The translations under genes were made by a program, and so were the position numbers. A DNA stretch of 36,016 nucleotides from UBA1731 sp963653155 (GTDB taxonomy: Bacteria; Verrucomicrobiota; Kiritimatiellia; RFP12; UBA1067): positions 1 to 36,016 of the forward strand of contig CAVJWR010000023.1 of assembly GCA_963653155.1 (NCBI GenBank). The letters are read 5' to 3'. Each line of letters begins with the position of its first letter. The stretch's first letter is position 1. The notes under the pieces were generated by a model that searched no databases, had not been told where the DNA came from, and saw only the letters and a list, made by a program, of their open reading frames with translations. This document shows positions 1 to 8,496 of this stretch, in pieces.

Positions 1-6
1 GCTTCC

Positions 7-24
7 CTTCTTGAATTCAAGAAG
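7..24. repeat. 18-bp perfect palindrome
   Basis: CTTCTTGAATTCAAGAAG is its own reverse complement. There is no loop and no following T run, so a protein-binding site or part of an upstream gene's 3' end is as likely as a terminator. Confidence 0.6.
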
Positions 25-112
25 CAAGTGTTAACCTATCATAAAGGCGGACACAACCTCTCACCTTCATCGCACAATCGTAAATCATAAATTGCCCGCT
101 CTGTCCCTCTGC

Positions 113-133
113 GGCGATTTCATCGAAATCGCC
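113..133. repeat. Hairpin: 9-bp stem, 3-nt loop
   Basis: GGCGATTTC and GAAATCGCC are perfect reverse complements separated by ATC. No U tract follows on either strand. It sits in the non-coding leader upstream of the giant exported protein. Confidence 0.6.
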
Positions 134-198
134 CTACCATCCGTGCCGGTGGTGGGGGCATCGAAATAAAATCTTCAAATGCCTCAATCCCCAAATGC

Positions 199-280
199 AA
201 TCGTAAATCGAAAAATCGCAAATCGTAGATCCACTACCCCACTACCCAACTACCATCTACCATCTATCCACTATCCACTC
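199..280. repeat. Low-complexity AATCG and CTACCAT repeats
   Basis: From 199 to about 227 the motif AATCG recurs four times with A-rich spacers (also seen once near 77-92). From 231 to 280 there are about seven imperfect copies of a 6-8-bp unit, CCACTAC/CTACCAT/CTATCCA. The repeats are degenerate, non-coding and strand-asymmetric (C/A-rich on the plus strand). Confidence 0.6.
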
Positions 281-309
281 TTGCGTAATGCCATCGGTTA
301 TGATATTCT
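281..309 (+). promoter_or_regulatory. Candidate promoter for the giant exported protein
   Basis: TTGCGT (281-286) and TATTCT (304-309) are spaced by 17 bp, and TGA directly precedes the -10, giving an extended -10. Transcription would begin near 316, leaving about 60 nt before the ATG at 378. The match to consensus is only partial. Confidence 0.3.
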
Positions 310-377
310 ACGACCGATTTGGGTATGGGCGAACTGTACCCTGAACAAATGATTTTCAACATAGATTTCGGTAAGCC

Positions 378-3300
378 ATGCGCAACATAAGACATATGAG
401 CCTCAAAAGAGGTGCCGCCGCGCTATGCGCACTGTGCGCTGTGTTCCTCTGCGCCCGTGCGGAGGACTACACGTACCAGTCGCTGACGAACCTCGGTCCA
501 CGCGCATCGTCGCGTGTCCTTCTGCTCAATGACGACACGAACCCCAGTTGCCCCATAGAGGGGCAGGGCTACTACACCACAAACGTGAATGATGTCGCCG
601 TTGGCGGCACGTATTGGTGGCATGATGATGTTACGCCAGAACCGTCAGGCCTAGCCAAAACCTATCTTAACCTTTTGCCGGGATCGAATCATGAGTTGCG
701 GCAAAAGATTGATTCATCTGGAGCGTATAGGGTACTTTGGACATTGAATGAATGTCGTACCGGATCTGGAGGATACAACGCTACCACAGGGAACAATGGT
801 TCGCGAAACTATCTCCCGTGGTCGGATACGTGTCAGCCCATTGATGCAACTAAGGCTACTGCTCCGATTCCCTCCACATGGAAGAGCGGAGCGGCGAATC
901 TTGGCGGCATAAAGCAGGTTGCCCATATTACGATGCGTTGCACAAGTGATTCCTGTGTGTATTCACCCTTTTACGCCGAAGGTGTTGGCAATGTATTCTT
1001 TGATGCGGTCAATGGTTTTAGCGTGTCGGATCCAGACGAGATATGCCTTGAAGTTGCATACGACATAAAGCCCGAATATGAGGCAGATGAGACGTTTGGT
1101 GATGGCCTTGACTTTGAACATTATAATTGGAGGGCAGTTCCTTGTGATGTCTTTGTTGTCAATGACAAGTCCACTGTCACGCTTGAGCATTCAGGGGTCA
1201 CTGTCATTCCGCTCAAGACCACGTCTTACCGGGATACGATGTATTACCGAGTGCGTTATACGCCCGCTTCTGGCGAAGAACGCACACCTATGCGTTTCAG
1301 GATTAGGCGCCTGAATGTGCAGAGAGATTCAAATCTTGACTATTACAATACAATCTTTATAGACAACATTGTCGCTTCTTATCCCGGCGTTGTTGCGGAG
1401 GTATCCTCTTCAGGAATCAAGTCGGTAGTCCTGCCCGATACCGATAATCGGAAGAATGGCAGACGTGCGGATCTCGGCTATGTGGGCGCATTCTCGGAGC
1501 CACTTCTAGGCGTAGGCGTCGCGGATGTCAGGCCGCGCATGGCGTTTTCCGCCGTCACGAACGGTGCTCCGCCATGGATTGAGCCACAGGCGTCCGTATC
1601 GAAGGCCGAATGCGTTTACCGTTGGCGCTATCTTGATCAGGCATTTGGCGAATGGAAGACGAACGTGTCGGAGAACATTTCGATCCTCAACGGCACCAAC
1701 GTTGTGTGGGATTCCGCGATAGATGTGCCGGATCGTATTGGAGACATCGAGTATTCCTACGGAGCGTGGGTCTCTGGCACACGGTACAAGTACCTCGACT
1801 TTGCGAACAATTCGCAGATTGATTTCCCTGACGACACTGCGGCGGAAACCTATGTGCAGTGCACGACAAACTATACGGCCCGAATCCGCGCGGGGGCGTC
1901 TCCCTGGCAGGAAATGCACATCGTCACGGAAGTGTACACGAATCTCGCCGCCCTGGCGAGCGTCACGAACGACTGGACGATGGAGCTTACGGCGAGTAAC
2001 ATGTGGCGCGGGTTTGTGGATACACGCACGAACTACATCGGCAAGATAGCCCACATCCGCATCGTGGGCAAGAACCGCTGGGAGAGCGGAGGCTTCACCC
2101 CAGTGGAGGAATCCCGTACATGGTACATGCCAGAGATTGACCGCATACCGGACGGATACAAGGTGCTTGATTCAATCCCAGAGGGAGGCGAGACGGATCT
2201 CTCGCTCGACTGCTCTACCGGATACCTGTCCATAGACTTCAACGACGAGGCGAAGACCTTCACCATCAACCACGCCGAGTATCAGGACTTCAACCTCTGG
2301 ACACCTCGGCCCGGCGAGGAGAACAAGTACGTTGGCGACTACGTGAACACGACGTACGTCGGTCGCGCAAAGACCGCCTACAATCTCGATACGAGCGCAT
2401 GGGAACTTTCCCGTTCATCTTCCGCATGGTGGTGGGAAAACTTCGATGCCTACGCCGGCAATGAGGATTTTCCGTTCAACGTGCCGTTCGGGCAGAACCA
2501 GAAGACCCCGAACGGATGGACGTTCGACAACGGCATGTACATCAACGGCTTCTTCACGGCCCAGACGAACCGTGCCGTGAACGGGATGGCCCTCCAGTTG
2601 CAAGGGCGGGGAAACGGCTCGATCGCGCTCATAGACCCGACCGACAGGCCGAACGGCATCGGTACCATCAGCTTCACTGCCCGCCTTGCCCAGTACCTTG
2701 AGTTCGGAGACTTCTTCTGCAACCTTGATAGCTTTTCCGATTCCAATTATGCGCTTTCCGCCAAGGCTACGATGACGCATATGCCTCAGCACAACAATCG
2801 TCCGGAACGCAATGACATATCTTTCGGGTCGCCCTCCATATCGCTTGTCGCGTATTATCGCCCAAGCTACGGCTGCTATGAGGTGCGCATTTCCCGCGTA
2901 TGGGCGGCCTCTCAGGGCAGCATGTGGAGTGCAACGGGCGGCTTGCTGGAGCTTGCCATATACCGTTGGAATATCGTAAAGGGAGCGGATGGAAGTCGTT
3001 ACTGGCAGTCAAAGAAGCTTGCGTCTCGCCGTCTCGGCAATGTGAGCGGCTATGGTACAACTGCCGCCGATAGGAACTACAATCAGGGCAATTTCCTTGC
3101 CCCGGTGGCAGATAGCACTGTGGCTGACAACGGCAAGTGGACGAGCGTATTCGTGGCCGCCTACAATACGGCGAATGGAACGTATGTTGAAGGGGCAATC
3201 TCAAGGGATCAGGTTGCGGCATATTCGGGCCTTACGGGAGATCGTCTGCTTCAAAATGCGGTTTTGCAGGACATGAGGACGTCCGGCAGAATGTTCAACA

Positions 3301-6300
3301 TTTCGGTTACGGACAATGAGATTGAGACGAATGAGGTAAATGGCGTTTCTATATACAACAATCTTTACCACTCGAAAGGCTCCTATGGCGTCTGCTCGAC
3401 GGAATGTCCGGCCGCGTTTGGCGCATTGACCAAATACACCATTTCATCGGTCGGTCCATACTATAATGCGGCTAACAAATTCACATCACCAACGCTTCAG
3501 CGAGACTCCGTCAAGAATGGAGAGTGGGGTTCTGTATCGCCATATCGCATGATTACGTTTGACGAGCATCGGACTTATTACCCTGGAGAACCGACATACA
3601 TCGGCACATGGGAGTATGGCGTGTGCGCGGCGCCGATTTCGCAGAAACTTAAGCTGCTTACCGCGCCATCGGGCAATTCGTCGGACTGGACTCCCACAGG
3701 CCTTGAGCTTGACCTTTCAAGCTATCAGCCGACGAACCTCGTATTCTCCCCGCATACGCTCGAAAGCTGCAACGTGAAGCTTTCCGTTGGCGGTTCGCAG
3801 GATGATTCCCGCATCGATGTGGTTGTGGACGACCTGCAGCTTTCGCAGTGGACTGCTGAGACGAGTTCGGATTCGCTTGGCGAGATGGGCGATTGGGCGT
3901 ATTCGCACGGATGGATAACCTCCAGTACGAATGACGTGTACAAGAGCGGCGGCGCCTCAACGAACGATCCCAATGCCACCATCACGCAGTGCGGCTATGT
4001 CGTGTACAAGGTGCCGGGTACGACCGACGATTATGTGTACGTGTTCACCAACACAGTCAAGGGTGCCTTGGGCAGTTACGCGAGATTCATCCCGTCCGCG
4101 AACATGACGCTCATGGGTGCGTTTGGTCTTGGTGCTGGCGGTGCCGGTGGTGCTGGCGGAGGTGGCGGTGGCGGCGGTAGCGCGTTTGCGATAACCAACT
4201 CCGCATCCTTCAACATTGGAGAGGAAATCCGTGTGTATGTTGGTTCGGGCGGCACCCCATCGGGATGGAACGATGACCCGACAAAGGGCACGAAAAAGAC
4301 AGTGCAGGGCAATTGGTTCAACGCTTCCGGCAATGGCGGAAACTCGTATCTGCGCATTAGGCAGCTTGGCTCAAGCGGCACCGCATACACCGAATATTGC
4401 GGCTATGGCGGCGGACGCGGCGGCAACTGGCGTGACGGTAACAGCGGTAACACCGTGTTCGTGCAAGGCGGAAACGGTACTTCGACAAGGGGTGCTGGCG
4501 GTGGTTCGGCCCGCTATAGTGTCTCGACGACTGGTGCGGCTACCATCAATTCTTCCGGTTACGCCGCCTATGGTTCAGGAATGGGTGCGGGCGTGACGAA
4601 CAGAAACGAGTCTGCTGGTGGCGGCGGTGGCGGCGGTCTCGTCGTCTACCGTGGCGTATCGAGCGCTCCGCTCCGCACTGAGGATATACTTGTGCATGGC
4701 GGCGATGGCGGGCACGGTACGGCTGGTGTGACCGGCGTTGCGGGTCTCGGCGGCACGGGCTTCAAGATCAGGGACATTCCGAGCGAGGTGATCCGCGACG
4801 CGATCAAGTCCATCTATGGTCTGAGCGACAGCGACGGCATGGGTGGTGGTGGCGGCGGCGGCGGCGGAACGAACGTTCCATCCAATGTCGCATACTATGG
4901 CTATGGCGCGGGCGGCGGACCCGGAAAGGGACGCGATGGCGGCAGCGACGGCGATGCGATGTCCGCCACGTACAACACCGCCACGTGGGCCGACAACGCG
5001 AGGAATGGCCTCGGCGGCGGTGGTGGCGGCGGTTCGATCCATGCGATCGTCAACAGCGGCGGCAACTCCGCCCGCAACTGGCTTACACGCGGTGGACGCG
5101 GAGGCGATGGCCTCGTGGCGATTCACGTGCGCGTGAGCGACCGTGCGGTGCTTCTCCAGCCGATGCGCGGATCGCCTACCTCGCCGATGGCGGTGCGTAC
5201 GCCGTTCATGAACGGTATTTCGTCCCTCGGCATCTCGTGGAAATGGGCGGACTCCAACGCACTGCTCCGCGTACAGGTGATGACGAATGGCGTGAACGAG
5301 AGTAACATCGAGGGCCGCTCCCTGCTGCTTGAGGGCGGCTGGCACGACAAGGGCCTCATAGACTTCTCCAAAATGTCCGCCACGGAACGCGCCGGAGGCA
5401 ACACCAATGTGCTTATCGGATACCGGGCACCGATATCCGGAATCGCGCGTGTGCTGATGGATACCAACGTTGTCGCTACGGCCCGTGTAGGCTCCACGAA
5501 CAACCTTGACTCGCTTTATGGCGCAGTCGCGATAACCGCGCTCGTGGCCATAGACGAGCCTCAGCTTGATGACCGTAGCTGGTGGGGGTGGAACATCATG
5601 TCCACGGATGCCCGCGAATATGGTTCACTGTACGACCACACGTACGACGTGACTGCGGGGCTGCTTTCTGGAAGGAGCTGTTCTCTGAATTTCTCTGGTG
5701 TTGCCGGCACAGGCGATGACGATCCTCTGTTCGCAGAGGATCCGGATGTGGCGCAGTACTCGAAGCACGACCCGTTCGTGCAGACCCCGAATTTCACGAA
5801 CGGGATCGGCCAGGTTATCTTCAATGCCCGCATGCTTGAGACGAATGGCGTGAACGGGTGGGTGTCGATCTCCGGCAGTGCCGATCCGAACGAGGAGGAT
5901 GACGACAAGTGGACGGTGATCACCAACATTGAGATCTCTGCAGAGTCGCCGCTCTTTGTGCAGCATATCTGGCGTATGCCGAGCGACTATTCCAGCTTCA
6001 CGGCTGTGCGCCTCAGTGCGTTCGCCGCCGCAGAGGGGCGGCATCACCAGGCCGATTCCAAGATGCCGTTCGGCTCCACGGGAAGCACTTTGAACCCAGT
6101 GCCCATACAGCGTGTGTTGCTTGACGAGGTTACGGTGATGCAGCCGATGACGCCGGGACTTGCCTTTGCGTATCCGCCGCGTCCGTACCGCTTCAACGGC
6201 ACGACAAAGACCGATACCAAAGCCCTCTCGGCAGACAAGGCACAGAGTGCGGACGTGCAGCCGCTCCTGAACGAATCGTTCGGCATGCAGGTGCAGCTTG

Positions 6301-8480
6301 TCCCCGCCGGACTCGACGAAGAGCTTGACCGCAGTTCGGTGCGCGTGTTCATGTCGTGGTATGCGGGCGAAAGCCCTTGGGGCTACGTGAACTGGAAGGA
6401 CGCGAGCGGGGCGAACCTCGGCATAGAGCTTGTGAAGGCAGAGGACTGGTCGGAGAATAACCTCGTGTACCACAGCTCCCCGACGGATGCCTCCACGCTG
6501 ATCCCTCCGCAGATAGCGGGTCCCCGTGGGTTCGAGATAGTGCAGTACCACATCTATGTGAAGTACAACGACAGGAATGGAATCGAGCATGATCGCGTCA
6601 TGCAGGTTGGCGCGGACTGGACAGAGCCGTCGTGGTACGTGTTCGTCGGCGGCAGCCCGTATAACCGTAGCGGTGCGACGTGCGCATATACGATCCTTGA
6701 CGAGATATCCCCCAAGAGGGCCTGGATCAACGAGATAAACATGTTCAGGTATGGAGACCTGAACGATGCCAAGCATCAGTACATCGAAGTCGCCGTGCCG
6801 CAGGGCCTTAGCCTCACAGGGTGGTCGATAGACTACCTGCCATACGACACGAAGATAGTGAGTCATCCGCTCGCCTCATTCGGCTATGGCGACGTCGTCT
6901 CCAGCAAGACGGAGAATGGCGCGAGCCAGTATGCGTTCATCGCCATCCAGTCTCCACAGACGAAGTCCGCCGGCACGTACAACACCGCCGAGCACAAGTA
7001 CCTCAATGATGGCGCATGGAGCGAGAGCGTGTTCAACGACGGTGTGCTGAATGTGCGGTATCCGTATGCGGTGCGCCTGTTGCGTCCGACAGGAATCGTG
7101 GAGCACGAGATCGTGTTCATGTGCACAAATACATCTACAAGCCGCGTGAGCTACACGTATGACGGAACGAACTATCTGCGGGTGGTAAAGGCCGCGCTCA
7201 ATGACGATGCGTGGATATACGCCGGAGCAGACGGCAACGGCACGGAGGCGACTGACTATTCGCTCGGTGTCTACAGGAGCCATGGCGAATCCATCTCCTG
7301 CTGGACGAACTGGATGGTCCATACGCCGGGGCGGCTGAACAGCCTTGTGGATGGTACAGCCCAGACAATTGACCCTTCGTATTTCGAGCCGCCGGAGGGT
7401 AGCCATCTGTGGGTCTATGTCTCTGTCGATTCCGGTAGCCGTAACTCCCTCTGGGTCAAGACCGGCTCGGTGAGATCCAGTTCGGCGGTGCTGATCGTTC
7501 CGCAGGATGTCCTGACGGGCACATACAGCACAAGCGTCGTGTACGAGGTGCAGAACTGGTTCGACATCGCATCCGTCGTGACAAACAGTTACGGAGAGCC
7601 GGGTGCCGCCGTGACTGGGCCATACACCAAGAATAGCGCGGGACTGTGGACTCTCGACCTTTCGAACATGACCGTTGCCGAGGATTCGTCTAGAAAGTTC
7701 TTCGTGACGGCCTCCACGGCAATCTCGCCAAAGATACCGGATGCCGCAAACGGCGGAATCGCCTCTGACGATCCGTATTACCCTGCGGTTCTCGACTGGC
7801 TGCAGAACTACGAGGAGGGCGACATCCAACTTGCCAGATTCTATGGCATGGATAACAACCAGGTGATGAAGCCGGACGGTTCGGAGATGCTGCTTTCCCT
7901 CAAGGAGATGTATTGGCTCGATATACCGCCGGTGAGTACGTCGTCCAGCAGCTGGGAATGGCTCCTGCGGGCCGGAATGGGAGGCGGCAATGGGGCTTCT
8001 GCGGTTGGCACCACCGTCACGCGTGATTTGGACGGCGTGACGATCACCAATGTGTTTGTCACCGTCTCGATGATGATTTCCAACCGCGTGACAAATGCGG
8101 CGTATCCTCCATACACGTTGCGTGGCCTTGAGCCGGGATCCGTCAGCTCTAACTACAACGAGCATGTATCGTCCTGGACTTCCGCGACATTCAAGGTTGA
8201 AGGCGCACTCCAGAACGGCATCGTCAACAACGTGTGGAGGCCGATCCGGTGGTTCACCCTGTGCCCGGAGAGTTTTGGCGCACCCGATTCCTCGAATCCG
8301 TTCGCACGCACCATCGAGCTTCCTGCCCCGGCCGACACAGGCTACGACTGGGAATCCTTCCCGAACGCCACCCCATTCTACCGCTTCACGATAGATGAAA
8401 CGCTCGGCCCGGTTACGATCTATCAGCTTAACGACAAGAATGCATTGCTGAATCCCCCATCGGGTTCCGGCACACCGTAA
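378..8480 (+). CDS. Giant exported protein with glycine-rich and lamin-tail-like regions
   Basis: A 2,700-residue protein of unknown function. Residues 1-28 form a signal peptide: basic start, hydrophobic ALCALCAVFLC, likely cut after ARA. Residues 30-1230 are aromatic-, Asn- and Thr-rich and look beta-rich. Residues about 1240-1590 form a glycine-rich domain with four poly-Gly blocks and a segment like FNIGEEIRVYVGSGG, resembling the Gly-rich domain of ALK-type receptors. About 2115-2320 resembles a lamin-tail domain (INEI, YIEV, LSLTGWSI, ending HTPGRLN). I see no LPXTG, PEP-CTERM or autotransporter barrel at the C terminus (PSGSGTP), so the anchoring mode is unclear. No strong ribosome-binding site precedes the ATG; Met7 at 396 is an alternative. 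It is probably a surface or secreted adhesin/carbohydrate-interacting protein, but that is inference. leuS follows after 16 bp. Confidence 0.85.
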   Translation: MRNIRHMSLKRGAAALCALCAVFLCARAEDYTYQSLTNLGPRASSRVLLLNDDTNPSCPIEGQGYYTTNVNDVAVGGTYWWHDDVTPEPSGLAKTYLNLLPGSNHELRQKIDSSGAYRVLWTLNECRTGSGGYNATTGNNGSRNYLPWSDTCQPIDATKATAPIPSTWKSGAANLGGIKQVAHITMRCTSDSCVYSPFYAEGVGNVFFDAVNGFSVSDPDEICLEVAYDIKPEYEADETFGDGLDFEHYNWRAVPCDVFVVNDKSTVTLEHSGVTVIPLKTTSYRDTMYYRVRYTPASGEERTPMRFRIRRLNVQRDSNLDYYNTIFIDNIVASYPGVVAEVSSSGIKSVVLPDTDNRKNGRRADLGYVGAFSEPLLGVGVADVRPRMAFSAVTNGAPPWIEPQASVSKAECVYRWRYLDQAFGEWKTNVSENISILNGTNVVWDSAIDVPDRIGDIEYSYGAWVSGTRYKYLDFANNSQIDFPDDTAAETYVQCTTNYTARIRAGASPWQEMHIVTEVYTNLAALASVTNDWTMELTASNMWRGFVDTRTNYIGKIAHIRIVGKNRWESGGFTPVEESRTWYMPEIDRIPDGYKVLDSIPEGGETDLSLDCSTGYLSIDFNDEAKTFTINHAEYQDFNLWTPRPGEENKYVGDYVNTTYVGRAKTAYNLDTSAWELSRSSSAWWWENFDAYAGNEDFPFNVPFGQNQKTPNGWTFDNGMYINGFFTAQTNRAVNGMALQLQGRGNGSIALIDPTDRPNGIGTISFTARLAQYLEFGDFFCNLDSFSDSNYALSAKATMTHMPQHNNRPERNDISFGSPSISLVAYYRPSYGCYEVRISRVWAASQGSMWSATGGLLELAIYRWNIVKGADGSRYWQSKKLASRRLGNVSGYGTTAADRNYNQGNFLAPVADSTVADNGKWTSVFVAAYNTANGTYVEGAISRDQVAAYSGLTGDRLLQNAVLQDMRTSGRMFNISVTDNEIETNEVNGVSIYNNLYHSKGSYGVCSTECPAAFGALTKYTISSVGPYYNAANKFTSPTLQRDSVKNGEWGSVSPYRMITFDEHRTYYPGEPTYIGTWEYGVCAAPISQKLKLLTAPSGNSSDWTPTGLELDLSSYQPTNLVFSPHTLESCNVKLSVGGSQDDSRIDVVVDDLQLSQWTAETSSDSLGEMGDWAYSHGWITSSTNDVYKSGGASTNDPNATITQCGYVVYKVPGTTDDYVYVFTNTVKGALGSYARFIPSANMTLMGAFGLGAGGAGGAGGGGGGGGSAFAITNSASFNIGEEIRVYVGSGGTPSGWNDDPTKGTKKTVQGNWFNASGNGGNSYLRIRQLGSSGTAYTEYCGYGGGRGGNWRDGNSGNTVFVQGGNGTSTRGAGGGSARYSVSTTGAATINSSGYAAYGSGMGAGVTNRNESAGGGGGGGLVVYRGVSSAPLRTEDILVHGGDGGHGTAGVTGVAGLGGTGFKIRDIPSEVIRDAIKSIYGLSDSDGMGGGGGGGGGTNVPSNVAYYGYGAGGGPGKGRDGGSDGDAMSATYNTATWADNARNGLGGGGGGGSIHAIVNSGGNSARNWLTRGGRGGDGLVAIHVRVSDRAVLLQPMRGSPTSPMAVRTPFMNGISSLGISWKWADSNALLRVQVMTNGVNESNIEGRSLLLEGGWHDKGLIDFSKMSATERAGGNTNVLIGYRAPISGIARVLMDTNVVATARVGSTNNLDSLYGAVAITALVAIDEPQLDDRSWWGWNIMSTDAREYGSLYDHTYDVTAGLLSGRSCSLNFSGVAGTGDDDPLFAEDPDVAQYSKHDPFVQTPNFTNGIGQVIFNARMLETNGVNGWVSISGSADPNEEDDDKWTVITNIEISAESPLFVQHIWRMPSDYSSFTAVRLSAFAAAEGRHHQADSKMPFGSTGSTLNPVPIQRVLLDEVTVMQPMTPGLAFAYPPRPYRFNGTTKTDTKALSADKAQSADVQPLLNESFGMQVQLVPAGLDEELDRSSVRVFMSWYAGESPWGYVNWKDASGANLGIELVKAEDWSENNLVYHSSPTDASTLIPPQIAGPRGFEIVQYHIYVKYNDRNGIEHDRVMQVGADWTEPSWYVFVGGSPYNRSGATCAYTILDEISPKRAWINEINMFRYGDLNDAKHQYIEVAVPQGLSLTGWSIDYLPYDTKIVSHPLASFGYGDVVSSKTENGASQYAFIAIQSPQTKSAGTYNTAEHKYLNDGAWSESVFNDGVLNVRYPYAVRLLRPTGIVEHEIVFMCTNTSTSRVSYTYDGTNYLRVVKAALNDDAWIYAGADGNGTEATDYSLGVYRSHGESISCWTNWMVHTPGRLNSLVDGTAQTIDPSYFEPPEGSHLWVYVSVDSGSRNSLWVKTGSVRSSSAVLIVPQDVLTGTYSTSVVYEVQNWFDIASVVTNSYGEPGAAVTGPYTKNSAGLWTLDLSNMTVAEDSSRKFFVTASTAISPKIPDAANGGIASDDPYYPAVLDWLQNYEEGDIQLARFYGMDNNQVMKPDGSEMLLSLKEMYWLDIPPVSTSSSSWEWLLRAGMGGGNGASAVGTTVTRDLDGVTITNVFVTVSMMISNRVTNAAYPPYTLRGLEPGSVSSNYNEHVSSWTSATFKVEGALQNGIVNNVWRPIRWFTLCPESFGAPDSSNPFARTIELPAPADTGYDWESFPNATPFYRFTIDETLGPVTIYQLNDKNALLNPPSGSGTP

Positions 8481-8496
8481 GTAACAAGATAATAAA

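Larger units (their letters stand above)
1..377. other. Non-coding leader with palindrome, hairpin and low-complexity repeats
   Basis: I see no gene here. The stretch holds an 18-bp perfect palindrome (7-24), a 9-bp-stem hairpin (113-133), AATCG/AAATC-rich repeats (76-93 and 199-227) and an imperfect run built on CTACC/CTACCAT/CTATCCA (231-280). A candidate promoter for the giant gene lies at 281-309. The gene that precedes this region is outside the window. Confidence 0.6.

Noticed and set aside
113..133. Hairpin as an intrinsic terminator.
   Set aside because: No U-rich tract follows the stem on either strand.
4575..5345. Minus-strand open frame opposite the poly-Gly region.
   Set aside because: The Ala/Thr-rich product is a by-product of GGC/GGT-rich codons on the other strand.
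5625..8165. Long open frames on the minus strand opposite the giant gene (5625-6866 and 6876-8165).
   Set aside because: They mirror the codon structure of the plus-strand gene, have Arg/His-rich low-quality composition, and lack ribosome-binding sites or domains.
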